From assembly GCF_004135975.1 (NCBI RefSeq), contig NZ_CP026538.1, forward strand, positions 806,001 through 870,000: a DNA stretch of 64,000 bases, given 5' to 3'. The position numbers and the translations under genes were made by a program. The notes under the pieces were generated by a model that ran no database searches, was not told where the DNA came from, and was given only the letters and a program-made list of their open reading frames with translations. Origin of the DNA: Solidesulfovibrio carbinolicus (GTDB lineage Bacteria; Desulfobacterota; Desulfovibrionia; Desulfovibrionales; Desulfovibrionaceae). Of this stretch, positions 1-8,338 are shown one piece after another (the stretch's first letter is position 1; the number at the start of each line of letters is the position of its first letter).

Positions 1-317
1 TCGATCTTCTGGATATGCAGCTGGCCGACCTTGAGAAAGCGAAAGGAAAGGTGTATAATGTCGGCGGCGGCAGGGAAACCAGCCTGTCGCTTCTGGAGAC
101 CACCCGCCTTTGCGAGCAGCTCACCGGCAACGCCATCGAGATACGGCGCGATCCGGTCAATCGGCCGGCCGACTTGGCCATTTACATCGGCGACAACCGC
201 CGGGTGACGGCCGACTATGGGTGGAAGCCCAAGCGCAGCGCGGAGACGGTCCTGACGGACCTCTTTGACTGGGTCCGCGACAACGAAGCGAGCCTGCGCA
301 CGCTCTCCGGCCTCTAG
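1..317 (+). CDS. NAD-dependent epimerase/dehydratase, C-terminal part (5' end outside window)
   Basis: The frame is open from the first bases of the window and ends at a TAG at 315-317, so only about 104 C-terminal residues are seen. The sequence KVYNVGGGRE followed by SLLETTRLCEQLTG, and later DYGWKPKRS, is the substrate-side lobe typical of extended short-chain dehydrogenases acting on nucleotide sugars (CDP-paratose/tyvelose or UDP-glucose 4-epimerase type). The Rossmann NAD-binding part and the YxxxK catalytic site lie upstream and cannot be checked. The product would make an activated sugar for surface polysaccharide. The exact substrate cannot be told from this tail. Confidence 0.75.
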   Translation, partial: DLLDMQLADLEKAKGKVYNVGGGRETSLSLLETTRLCEQLTGNAIEIRRDPVNRPADLAIYIGDNRRVTADYGWKPKRSAETVLTDLFDWVRDNEASLRTLSGL

Positions 318-383
318 GCGTTTCCCGCAGCCAGGAACGCCTCCAGGCCCGAGGCGCAGGTCGCCCCCCACGGAGGCGGACAC

Positions 384-1229
384 ATGGCGCAACGCAAGGT
401 CGACCACAACCGGATGCTGGCTGATGCCCGCACCATCCGGGAGAACATCAGCCGCGCCCGGGGGTATTTGCGGCGCGACGACTTCTACCGTTGTATCGAG
501 GCGGCCAACGACGCGCTGGTGCTCAAATCCACCAGCTCGGCCCTGGGCATGGGCCGGTCCGAGGTCGATCTGCTTTTCGTCGAGATGTGCGACGATTTCA
601 GCCGCCACCCGCGCGTGATCGCTTTCCTGGAAGGCCTCGGCGTGAGTGGCGGCCCATTTTTGCGCTACAAGTCCGGTGACGAGACGCTGCTGATTAAAAA
701 GCTCACCGCTTTTCGCATCAAAATGGAAGAGCTGGAGGAGCATGCCGCCGCCAAGGAAGAAAAACGCCGCAACGCCCAGCGCGAGGAGTGGCTGGCCCTG
801 GGCCGGGAGTGCCTGGACCAGAAAAGCTTCCCCAAGGGCAAGGTCTACCTGCGCCGGCTGGTGGAAAACTACGGCGATGAGCCGGGCATGATCCGCGAAG
901 TCGGCAAGCTTTTCGCCGACGCCGGGCTGTTGCCCGAAGCCTCGGAAATGTTCATGCTGGCCATCGAACGCTTCCCCTCCGACCAGCAGGCCTGGCGCAT
1001 GGCCATCGACGCCTGGGACGCCCTGGGCGAATTCAAACAGGCCGAGGCCCTCTACCTCGACGCCGTCAAAACCTTCGGCGGCCACCCCATGACCTTCCTC
1101 AACATCGCCAAGTTCTACCTGAAATGGCACAAGAAAGACGACGCCTATGACTACGCCCAACGCGCGCTGGACCTGGACGCCACATTGGCGGAGGCCAAGG
1201 CTATCCAGGACGCCATTGAGAATCGTTGA
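384..1229 (+). CDS. TPR-repeat protein
   Basis: 281 residues, starting at an ATG preceded by GGAGG (about 365-380). The N-terminal half is helical, with a charged stretch near residues 115-135 (EELEEHAAAKEEKRRNAQRE) likely to form a coiled coil. From about residue 130 there are degenerate tetratricopeptide units, for example GKVYLRRLVENYGDEP, PEASEMFMLAIERFPSD, KQAEALYLDAVKTFGGHP and DDAYDYAQRALDLDATLAEA. There is no signal peptide, so it is likely cytoplasmic. TPR arrays are protein-interaction scaffolds. The partner is unknown, and the gene follows the epimerase by 66 bases on the same strand. The family call is secure, the role is not. Confidence 0.75.
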   Translation: MAQRKVDHNRMLADARTIRENISRARGYLRRDDFYRCIEAANDALVLKSTSSALGMGRSEVDLLFVEMCDDFSRHPRVIAFLEGLGVSGGPFLRYKSGDETLLIKKLTAFRIKMEELEEHAAAKEEKRRNAQREEWLALGRECLDQKSFPKGKVYLRRLVENYGDEPGMIREVGKLFADAGLLPEASEMFMLAIERFPSDQQAWRMAIDAWDALGEFKQAEALYLDAVKTFGGHPMTFLNIAKFYLKWHKKDDAYDYAQRALDLDATLAEAKAIQDAIENR

Positions 1230-1567
1230 GGGGAGCGGGGCGAGAAGAGAAGAGCGGAGAAGAGCAGAGGAAGAGGCCTCCGGGCGGTTCGCGAGGTCGG
1301 GGAGTGGCAGGAACTTCTCGCCCAAGTCGGAAGTCGCCACGGTTTTCGGTTTTGAAAATGCAGAGAGCGTCATGCAGCGGTACGGTCTGGAGAAGGCGAT
1401 CAAGCGCCAGCATCGCCTGCGGTGAATTAGTCCAGCCAAAACCTGTATGCCAACCATTCAAAACATCCTGAAGCATGCCTGGACTGTCGGTTCCTCGGTA
1501 CGAGATCACTCTCTATCGTTAGCGAAAGCATCAAGTCGCACAAGATGGGCTATGTTCATTGGGAAGG
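1230..1567. other. Gene-free stretch with a partial intergenic repeat and an unrecognised coding relic
   Basis: About 1230-1292 is purine-rich on the plus strand. On the minus strand it reads GGAGGC followed by a CTCTTC-rich pyrimidine tract, matching the right flank of the dispersed repeat seen at 53619-53720. About 1330-1425 could encode a short fragment (VFGFENAESVMQRYGLEKA) ending at 1425, but it has no start or ribosome-binding site. From about 1430 the base composition becomes clearly more AT-rich. I see no promoter or RNA gene. Confidence 0.4.
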
Positions 1568-2389
1568 CTATCGGGTCAAAATAAACAGGCCGCTGCCAAA
1601 ACTCAATGAAGGACTATACAGTTTGTACAAGCCCAGCTCGTGAAGCGAGTCCGCATTTTTAAGCCATGGAAGATACTGAACAATAGTCCCAAAAGAGACA
1701 TCGTCTTGTGTCAATTCAATCCAGGCGCCTTTGAATGAATATCCAGTCCCAAAATGTTTGCCGAACTCATTAGGACGAACAATTCGTGCAGTCGAAGGGT
1801 CATTCCTATTAGAAAACTCCAACATTAGAGGGATGTCATATCCATGAAGCTCCCGTCTCTGCCCAGCTACATTAGTGTTCCCAGTAATTTTCTCTATAGG
1901 CCATTTGAACACGGATTGTGCAAGAGAATCAAGATCACCAGACGTTCCAGCTTCGCCAAAACGTAGTGTGACAACGACATGCCTTTTCTGCCCAAGGTCA
2001 ATAAAGATCGCCTCTGCCTTAACTCTCGTTGAAACCGGAGGAGAGCTGGGATTCCAATGAACGAACTTCGGCGTAATAGTCACCTGGACAACATTCGATC
2101 CTGTCTTTAATCCTTCTGGCGTTTCAACTTCGACGATTATTTTGTATTTTATAACGGTTGTCGTCAGCGCATCGCTCACGATCTTTCCGCCCGATACGAA
2201 CAACCTCGGGCCGGCAACGAGAATGAGGATTGTCAGAAAAATCCATCGCAACAAAGAGACGCGCCAAAACAAAAGCATTGCTATAAATGAAAAGATAGAT
2301 ATGGCAATCTGGGCGTGAAGGCCAATGATGGTATGCAGCAGCGCTGCATACATCCAGATATAACTTACGAAATCACTGCCCTGTAACAT
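1568..2389 (-). CDS. Hypothetical membrane-anchored protein (low-GC orphan)
   Basis: 273 residues from the ATG at 2389; a TTG at 2398 would add three residues. No convincing Shine-Dalgarno sequence precedes either. Two or three hydrophobic segments lie within the first 70 residues (for example IAISIFSFIAMLLFW and WIFLTILILVAG), followed by a soluble domain of about 200 residues rich in beta-forming sequence. Near residue 225 there is WIELTQDD. No cysteine or recognisable catalytic motif is present. Codon and base use is much more AT-rich than in neighbouring genes, which suggests recent acquisition. It lies just downstream of a broken hlyD fragment. I do not recognise a function. Confidence 0.55.
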   Translation of the reverse strand: MLQGSDFVSYIWMYAALLHTIIGLHAQIAISIFSFIAMLLFWRVSLLRWIFLTILILVAGPRLFVSGGKIVSDALTTTVIKYKIIVEVETPEGLKTGSNVVQVTITPKFVHWNPSSPPVSTRVKAEAIFIDLGQKRHVVVTLRFGEAGTSGDLDSLAQSVFKWPIEKITGNTNVAGQRRELHGYDIPLMLEFSNRNDPSTARIVRPNEFGKHFGTGYSFKGAWIELTQDDVSFGTIVQYLPWLKNADSLHELGLYKLYSPSLSFGSGLFILTR

Positions 2390-2420
2390 GCTTACCAACG
2401 TCGTTGCGGCAAGTTATTGT

Positions 2421-2750
2421 CTACCGCAGTATTATAGAGTTGCGCGACCATTTTTGCCTGAGCCCCCCGGTGAGCCAGTCCCATGTCTCATACATTCCAA
2501 GCGTCTCCACGGGCATCAGTTGCCCATGGAGTTTCGTTTTGACCTGCCCATGTCCAAACCTTCGAGGATTGGATACAGGAAATACTCAATGACGCGGCGC
2601 TTGCCAACAGTGATTTCAGCGGAAAGGGTCAGTCGGGGATGCCCGGAAAATCGGGCGGCAGATTCTTGAGCTCCGCGCTGGGGACGGGCGGGAGGATGAT
2701 CCTGGCGCGAACGGTCAGCGTGTCGCCCAGGGCCTTTGTTTGTGGAAGTG
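2421..2750 (-). pseudogene. Truncated and frameshifted hlyD (membrane fusion protein) C-terminus
   Basis: On the minus strand one frame reads LTVRARIILPP...LKNLPPDFPGIP and then hits TGA at about 2628-2630. A second frame continues from about 2632 as LTLSAEITVGKRRVIEY, then YPILEGLD, to a stop at 2421. Placed end to end the two match the HlyD C-terminus, including the intact one in this window (at 59035-60402: GPDFRLLPGMTVSAEI, then VGKRRVATY and DPVIRGL). The join needs a net frameshift inside the PG(M/I)P motif. No start codon or N-terminal two thirds remain; the upstream edge abuts mnmE. This is a decayed type I secretion adaptor, probably left by a rearrangement. Confidence 0.7.
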
Positions 2751-2796
2751 GGCCTTGCTGATGGCCTTGGCCGTTGCGTTTCTTACGCCGTGCTTG

Positions 2797-4188
2797 TCAT
2801 TTCCCGATGCAGAACCGGTCGAAGACGGCGTTTAACACGTCGTCGGGCGTGGTCTCGCCGGTGATGTCGGCGACCAGCCCGGCGGCCGTCTCCAGGCGCA
2901 CGCCCATGAGGTCGTAGGGGATGCCGGCGGTGATGTCCTCGGCCAGGGCGGCCAGCTCGGCCCGGGCGGCAGAGAGCGCTGCCGCCTCGCGGTCGCTGGG
3001 GGCCGGCGTGTCCGGTTCGGGCGGGCCGGCCTCGGCGGTCAGCATGGCCCGGATGGCGGCCACAAGGCCGGTGAGGCCGTGGCCGGTGCGCGAGGACACG
3101 GCCACGCCCTGGATGCCGCGCCCGGCAAGCGCGGCCAACGGCGCGGGCTCGGCCGGCGGCAGATCGGCCTTGGTGGCAACGAGCAGCACCTTGCCCGGCC
3201 CCAGCTCGGCCAGCACGGCCTCGGCCTCGGCGTCCGGCACGTAAGGCGTCGAGCCGTCCACCACGTATAGTCCCAGCGTGGCCCGCCGGGCCTTTTCCAG
3301 GCCGCGCTTTTTGCCCATGTCCTCAATGGCGTCGTCGGTGGCCCGCAGCCCGGCCGTGTCGGTCAGGCGCACGGGCAGGCCGTCGAGGTCCAGGCTCTCT
3401 TCCAGATAATCGCGGGTGGTGCCGGGCAGTTCCGTCACGATGGCCCGGTCCGTGCCGAGCAGCGCGTTAAAAAGGCTCGACTTGCCAGCGTTGACCTTGC
3501 CGAAAAGGGCCACTGTCGCGCCCTGTCGGTAGGGCGCGGCCCGCCCTTCGGCTTCGAGCAGGGCGTCGATGCGGGCAACAGCCGCCGCCACGCCGTCGGC
3601 AAAGGCCTCGCGCGGCAGGCATTCCACTTCTTCTTCCGGAAAATCCACGGCCAGACAGATGCCGGCCAGGAGATCGGCCAGGGCTTGCCCCAGTTCCCGG
3701 GCCGCCTCGCCCATGCCGCCGGTCAGGCGATTTAGCGCCAGATCGGCCTGGACCGCGCCCCGGGCGGCGATGAGTTCGGCCACGGCCTCGGCCTGGGACA
3801 GGTCCAGTCGGCCGTTTAAAAAGGCGCGTTTGGTGAATTCCCCGGCTTCGGCCGGCCGCGCGCCCAGGGCGTAAGCGGCGGAAAGCACGGCGGCGAGCAC
3901 GGCCGGGGAGCCGTGGCAGAAAAGCTCGGCCGTGTCCTCGCCAGTGTAGCTGCCCGGGCCGGGCATGAAGGCGGCCATGCCTTCGTCGAGGAGCCTGCCC
4001 CCGGGCGCGTGAAAGGTCCCGTGGTGCAGTCGGTAGGGCCTAAGGCCCGAAAAGTCCGGCCGGGGCGACCGAAAGAGCTTTTCGGCCACGTCCCGGGCGG
4101 CCGGGCCGCTCACACGAATAATGCCGACGCCGCCGCGACCCGGTGGGGTCGCGACGGCGGCGATGGTGTCGGAAGGCTGAGGACGCAT
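2797..4188 (-). CDS. mnmE: tRNA uridine-5-carboxymethylaminomethyl GTPase MnmE
   Basis: 463 residues, the usual family length. MnmE with MnmG modifies the wobble uridine (U34) of certain tRNAs in a GTP- and folate-dependent reaction. Visible features: N-terminal folate-binding region opening DTIAAVATPPGRGGVGIIRVSG; central G domain with P-loop GKVNAGKSS near residue 230, potassium-binding and switch loops around LPGTTRDYLEES, G3 motif DTAGLR and G4 motif ATKAD; and the invariant C-terminal FCIGK with its cysteine. It lies 6 bases downstream of the aminotransferase gene on the same strand, so the two are probably cotranscribed. Confidence 0.97.
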   Translation of the reverse strand: MRPQPSDTIAAVATPPGRGGVGIIRVSGPAARDVAEKLFRSPRPDFSGLRPYRLHHGTFHAPGGRLLDEGMAAFMPGPGSYTGEDTAELFCHGSPAVLAAVLSAAYALGARPAEAGEFTKRAFLNGRLDLSQAEAVAELIAARGAVQADLALNRLTGGMGEAARELGQALADLLAGICLAVDFPEEEVECLPREAFADGVAAAVARIDALLEAEGRAAPYRQGATVALFGKVNAGKSSLFNALLGTDRAIVTELPGTTRDYLEESLDLDGLPVRLTDTAGLRATDDAIEDMGKKRGLEKARRATLGLYVVDGSTPYVPDAEAEAVLAELGPGKVLLVATKADLPPAEPAPLAALAGRGIQGVAVSSRTGHGLTGLVAAIRAMLTAEAGPPEPDTPAPSDREAAALSAARAELAALAEDITAGIPYDLMGVRLETAAGLVADITGETTPDDVLNAVFDRFCIGK

Positions 4189-4194
4189 GGGGTC

Positions 4195-5403
4195 TTAGGC
4201 GCTCGGTCCAGCCGGGCAGGCGGGCGTTTCCAGGAGCTTTTCGATGGCCCGGCCCATGCGACGGATGCCTTCCACGATGCGCTCGGGTTCGGCGTTGGAG
4301 AAGTTGAGCCGCATGGTGCGCTGGCCCGAGCCGTCCACGAAAAACGGCTCGCCGGGCACGAAGGCGACCTTTTCCTTGATGCACAGGTCGAACAAGGCAA
4401 AGGCCGAGCAGCCCTCGGGCAGGGTGACCCACAGGAACATGCCGCCCTCGGGTTCGGTATATTGCACACCTTCGGGGAATTCGGCCTTGATGCGTTCGAC
4501 CATGAGGTCGCGCTGGGTCCCGTAGGCGGCCTTGATGGTGGCGATGTGGGCGTCGAGGTCGTTGTCGGCCAGGTACTGCACGAGGATGCGCTGCACCAGG
4601 GTCGAACAGTGGAGGTCCGAGGCCTGCTTGGCCGTGACGAGCTTGGGCAGGGAGTCGGGATCGGCCACCACCCAGCCCAGGCGCAGGCCCGGGGCGGCGA
4701 TCTTGGAAAACGTGCCGAGCAGATAGCGGTCCTGGGTCATGAAGGCCGACACCGGCGGCAGGGCCTCGCCCATAAACCGCAGTTCGCCGTAGGGGTCGTC
4801 CTCGACGAAAATGGCGTCGGACACGCGCATGGCCTCGGCCACGGCCCGGCGGGCGGTGAGCGAATAGGTCAGGCCCGAGGGATTTTGGAAATTGGGCACG
4901 GCGTAGAACATCTTGGCCTGCTGGCGGGTCAGCACGTCCACGAGGCGGTCGATGTCCGGGCCTTCGGGACCAAGGGGAACGCCGGCAAAAGTCGGCTCGA
5001 AGACCGAGAAGGCCTGGATGGCCCCGATGTAGCCGGGCAGCTCCACGCCGACCACGTCGCCGGGGTCGAGGAAGACCTTGCCCAAGAGATCCAGGCTTTG
5101 CTGGGAGCCGTTGGTGATAAGGATCGTGGCCGGATCAATGTCCAGGCCGCGCTTGGTCTTGTAGCGGTCGGCTATCCATTGGCGCAGGGCCGGTTCGCCT
5201 TCGGTGACGGAGTACTGCAGGGCAGCGGGGCCGTTTTCGGCCAATACCCGGGCGGCGGCGGCGGCGATGGGGCCGGTGGGAAAGAGGTCGGGCTTGGGCA
5301 GGCCGCCGGCAAAGGAGATGATGGACGGATCGGCGGTGACCTTGAGGATTTCCCGGATAAACGAGCGGCGCACCTGGGACATGCGTTTGGCGAAAGCGGG
5401 CAC
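4195..5403 (-). CDS. PLP-dependent aminotransferase (class I/II, 2-aminoadipate/aromatic type)
   Basis: 402 residues from a GTG at 5403 with a strong AAGGAGG upstream. The fold-type I aminotransferase motifs are present: IISFAGGLPKPDLFP at the N-terminus, TNGSQQSLDLLGK, the YAVPNFQNPSG substrate loop, EDDPYGELRF, and the PLP lysine in LLGTFSKIAAPGLRLGW. The C-terminal domain has the carboxylate-binding arginine region (MRLNFSN). This subfamily (LysN / KAT II / MocR-catalytic-like) transfers amino groups between 2-oxoglutarate and 2-aminoadipate, leucine or aromatic amino acids. The substrate cannot be fixed from sequence alone. It forms a tight pair with mnmE. Confidence 0.9.
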   Translation of the reverse strand: MPAFAKRMSQVRRSFIREILKVTADPSIISFAGGLPKPDLFPTGPIAAAAARVLAENGPAALQYSVTEGEPALRQWIADRYKTKRGLDIDPATILITNGSQQSLDLLGKVFLDPGDVVGVELPGYIGAIQAFSVFEPTFAGVPLGPEGPDIDRLVDVLTRQQAKMFYAVPNFQNPSGLTYSLTARRAVAEAMRVSDAIFVEDDPYGELRFMGEALPPVSAFMTQDRYLLGTFSKIAAPGLRLGWVVADPDSLPKLVTAKQASDLHCSTLVQRILVQYLADNDLDAHIATIKAAYGTQRDLMVERIKAEFPEGVQYTEPEGGMFLWVTLPEGCSAFALFDLCIKEKVAFVPGEPFFVDGSGQRTMRLNFSNAEPERIVEGIRRMGRAIEKLLETPACPAGPSA

Positions 5404-5529
5404 GGCGTGAGCCTCCTTGGGTTGTTGGAGGGCCGCGACGTTCTGGCGGGCGACAGGCCGCCAGACGCGGCCGGTCGCCCCATGATAGCCTGGAAGGTTG
5501 CCCGAGGAAAGATTTTTCCGCGTCCCGGA

Positions 5530-6882
5530 TCAGGCTCCCGGGATGGGGCCGCCCAGAACGAACTCCAGCCGGACCAGGGCTTGCTGTTCGGCCAAGAGCG
5601 CCTGGTTGTGGCGCAGCCGTTCGCGCAAAAGCTCCAAGGATGCCTCCAGGGCGGTCAGCTCCGAAAGCTGCATGGCCCCGGCGTAGGTTCCGGCCCACTT
5701 GGCCGCCCGGGCGGCCGGGGGCAGCACGCCCGTTTCCAGGGCCTCGGCCGTGGCCCTGGCCAATCCGGCTTCCTCCAGGGCGCGCAGGGCCTCCTCGGCG
5801 GCCCGCCCCCTGGCCTCCTCCACCAGCCGGGCGGCCTGCCGTCGCAGGTGGTCGGCCTTGGCCTTTTGGGCCTGGTTCTGGTCGAAAAGCGGCAGCCGCA
5901 CCGACGCGCCCGGGCCGACGGTCCGGTTGCTTTCGATGTCGAGGTCGTAGCCCAGGCCGATGTCGAAGTCCCGCAGCCACCGGATGTTTTCCAGGGCCAC
6001 GCCGCTTTGGGCGGCCTTTTCGGCGAAGGTCGCGGCCTGGACGGCCAGATTGTGGGCCTTAGCATAGGCCGAGGCCTCGCCGGCCGGGGGCAGGGGCACG
6101 GCCTTGGCCGGAACCTCGCCGGCGATGTCCAAGGGCTGGGCCGGGTCGAGGCCGGTCAGCCGGGCCAGCCGGGCCTTGGCCACCTGGAGCCTGGCCCGCA
6201 GTTCGGCGGTTTCCAGGCCCGCCTTGGCCGTGCCGGCTTCCAGAGCGGCCACCCGGGCGTCATCGGCCAGCCCAAAGGATCGGTAGTATTTGGCGGCCTC
6301 GGACAGTTTCTTCACCTGTCCGGCCACCTCGCCGCCAAGGGTCAGGGCGCGCTTGGCGTAGGCCACCTCCAGCCAGGCCAGCCGGGCTTCCCGGGCGGTC
6401 TCGCAGGCCCTTAGTCCCACCAGCAGGATGTCGCGTTCGAGTTCGGCCTGGGCCTTGGCCGTGCGGTCCTTCACCTGGGCCAGATCGGACACCGAGGTCA
6501 TGGCCGTGGCGGCCAGACTGCCCAGGGGACCGCCGGCGAATAGCGGGAACCCGAACAGCACGGCCAGGGACGGATTCTGGGGCAGCCCGGCCTGGACCAC
6601 CTCGGATCGGGCCACGCCGATGTCCTCGAACCGGGCCTGGACGCCGGGGTTGTTGACCAGGGCCAGACGCACGGCGTCGGAGAGCGTCATGCCCCGGGCG
6701 GCCACGGCGGCGGCTTGCCCGGCCACGGCCGCGTCGTCCTCGGGGGTGCGCCGCCACAGGGGCTGGACCCCTTCGCGTTCGGCCACCACGGCAGCCATTT
6801 TGGCGAAATCGGCCGCCGGCTCCACCTTGGCGCAGCCGGCGGCCAGGAAAACGAGCAGCAGGGGCAGGAAGGCGCGTCCCAT
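5530..6882 (-). CDS. TolC-family outer-membrane efflux lipoprotein
   Basis: 450 residues. The N-terminus is a lipoprotein signal (LPLLLVFLAAGCAK; lipobox LAAGC), so the mature protein is probably lipid-anchored like CusC/OprM. Two internally similar halves, rich in alanine-rich coiled helices, begin at about residues 60 and 260 (LSDAVRLALVNNPGVQARFEDIG; AKAHNLAVQAATFAEKAAQSG). These are the outer-membrane-factor repeats that form the trimeric export duct. It lies 2 bases downstream of the multicopper oxidase gene on the same strand. No RND pump or adaptor gene is adjacent. Context suggests metal, probably copper, efflux or detoxification; the family call is firm, the substrate is inferred. 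Confidence 0.85.
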   Translation of the reverse strand: MGRAFLPLLLVFLAAGCAKVEPAADFAKMAAVVAEREGVQPLWRRTPEDDAAVAGQAAAVAARGMTLSDAVRLALVNNPGVQARFEDIGVARSEVVQAGLPQNPSLAVLFGFPLFAGGPLGSLAATAMTSVSDLAQVKDRTAKAQAELERDILLVGLRACETAREARLAWLEVAYAKRALTLGGEVAGQVKKLSEAAKYYRSFGLADDARVAALEAGTAKAGLETAELRARLQVAKARLARLTGLDPAQPLDIAGEVPAKAVPLPPAGEASAYAKAHNLAVQAATFAEKAAQSGVALENIRWLRDFDIGLGYDLDIESNRTVGPGASVRLPLFDQNQAQKAKADHLRRQAARLVEEARGRAAEEALRALEEAGLARATAEALETGVLPPAARAAKWAGTYAGAMQLSELTALEASLELLRERLRHNQALLAEQQALVRLEFVLGGPIPGA

Positions 6883-6884
6883 GG

Positions 6885-8261
6885 CTAGTTGCCTCCGTGG
6901 CCTTGGTGGCTGTCATGTCCGGCCTGGGCCGGGGCTTTCGCGTCATGCCCGCCGTGTCCGGCCTGGGCCGGGGCGTGTCCGGCGTCATGCCCGCCCTCGG
7001 CAGCGGCCACCTCGAAAAGCATGGTCATGCCGCCCATGGGCATGACACCCATGGGCACGGCGGCGTGGGCGTTCACGGTGTGGTGCAGCTTGTGGCAGTG
7101 CAGGTGCCAGTAACCAGGATAATGGAAGGTGAATTCCACGTCGCGCACGGTCCCGGGGGCCACATTGACGGTGTTGCCCGGCCATTGGGCCGATTCCGGG
7201 ATGGGGCCGCCCTCGGTGCCGGTGACGCGCCAGGTGACGCCGTGGAGGTGGATGGGATGGGCGTGCATGTTGGACAGGTTGGCGATCCGCAGGCGCACGG
7301 TCTGGCCGACCCTGGCCGTCAGCACGTCGGTGGACGGCGCGGCCTTGCCGTTTATCGTGAACCAGTTGGGGTCGGTGGAGGTCACGTCCACGTGCTCGTT
7401 GCCGGGATAGAAAAACCACTCCTGCAGGAGCAGGCCGTAGTCGCGGTCCACCCGGCGCGTGCCGTCGGCCGGATGGCTGATGAAAAAGCCGCCAAGGCCC
7501 ATGCCCACCTGCTTTTTCTCGTTAAACGAGGAGTGGTACATGAACGTGCCGACCTGGTTGACGGTGAATTCGTAAACGAAGCTCTGGCCTGGGCGGATGG
7601 GCGGCTGGGTCAGTCCCCCGACGCCGTCCTGGTCGTTGGGGATCTCCAGGCCGTGCCAGTGGACGCTGGTGGCCTCGGGCAGCTCGTTTTTGACGATGAT
7701 CCGCACTCGGTCGCCCTGGATGACCTCGATGGCCGGGCCGGGCATGGAGCCGTTGAATCCCCAGAGCTTGGCCGGCTTGGGGATGTCCATGCCGTGCATG
7801 GCCCCCTTGGCCTTGTGCCAGCGGTCCCACAGCGAGCCTGGGCGCGGCGGCCCGTCGAGCAGCAGCCGGGTCACGGGCTGGGCCGTCAGGCGAAAGACCT
7901 TGACCTCGCCGTCGCGCTCAAAGCCCAGGCTGGGGATATGGGGTGTGATGACCTCGCCCTCGCCCTTGCCGGTCAGCGGCGGGGGCGGGGTGATGGTCAC
8001 GGCCGGATCGCGCCAGGGAAAGATGACGCCGCCGTGGCCGCCATGTCCGCCTGGACCGGCCGGTCCGGCCGGCATGGCACGGCCGGCGTGGGGAGCGGAC
8101 TTGGCCAGGGCCGGGGCGGCGGCCAGCATTGGGGCCAGGGCGGCCAGGGAGAGGAAGCGGCGGCGCGCCGGCCGCGTGCCGGCCGCGTCGTCGGGCGTGT
8201 TGTCGGGCGTGTCCGGGCGACGTGGCAGCCGGGAAGCGAGACGGTGGAAAAAACCGGCCAT
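6885..8261 (-). CDS. Tat-exported multicopper oxidase with His-rich C-terminal tail
   Basis: 458 residues from the ATG at 8261, chosen because AAGGAG lies 8 bases upstream; the frame runs further but without a start signal. A twin-arginine signal (ARRRFLSLAALAP) occurs near residue 40. Cupredoxin copper ligands are visible: HWHGLEIP, FMYHSSF, HAHPIHLHG and the HLHCHKLHH cluster followed by a Met-rich stretch, as in CueO/CopA-like oxidases. The last 36 residues are His-rich with a duplicated HAPAQAGH/KAPAQAGH unit, mirrored as a direct repeat at DNA level, likely to bind metal. It probably oxidises Cu(I) in the periplasm. It is the first gene of a pair with the TolC-family lipoprotein. Confidence 0.9.
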   Translation of the reverse strand: MAGFFHRLASRLPRRPDTPDNTPDDAAGTRPARRRFLSLAALAPMLAAAPALAKSAPHAGRAMPAGPAGPGGHGGHGGVIFPWRDPAVTITPPPPLTGKGEGEVITPHIPSLGFERDGEVKVFRLTAQPVTRLLLDGPPRPGSLWDRWHKAKGAMHGMDIPKPAKLWGFNGSMPGPAIEVIQGDRVRIIVKNELPEATSVHWHGLEIPNDQDGVGGLTQPPIRPGQSFVYEFTVNQVGTFMYHSSFNEKKQVGMGLGGFFISHPADGTRRVDRDYGLLLQEWFFYPGNEHVDVTSTDPNWFTINGKAAPSTDVLTARVGQTVRLRIANLSNMHAHPIHLHGVTWRVTGTEGGPIPESAQWPGNTVNVAPGTVRDVEFTFHYPGYWHLHCHKLHHTVNAHAAVPMGVMPMGGMTMLFEVAAAEGGHDAGHAPAQAGHGGHDAKAPAQAGHDSHQGHGGN

Positions 8262-8338
8262 GGGAACTCCTTGCCTGGGGCGGGAACTGTTTCCTACCAT
8301 TGTAAGCAACAATTCGCCGCGAAAGGCAAGGGCCGCGT

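Noticed and set aside
1147-1425. Small plus-strand frame after the TPR gene
   Set aside because: It overlaps the TPR gene and a purine-rich repeat remnant; only the last ~30 residues look protein-like and they have no start.
3913-6414. Very long plus-strand open frame (833 codons)
   Set aside because: It lies antisense across mnmE, the aminotransferase and the TolC gene, has a Gly/His/Gln-rich composition typical of shadow frames in GC-rich DNA, and lacks a ribosome-binding site.
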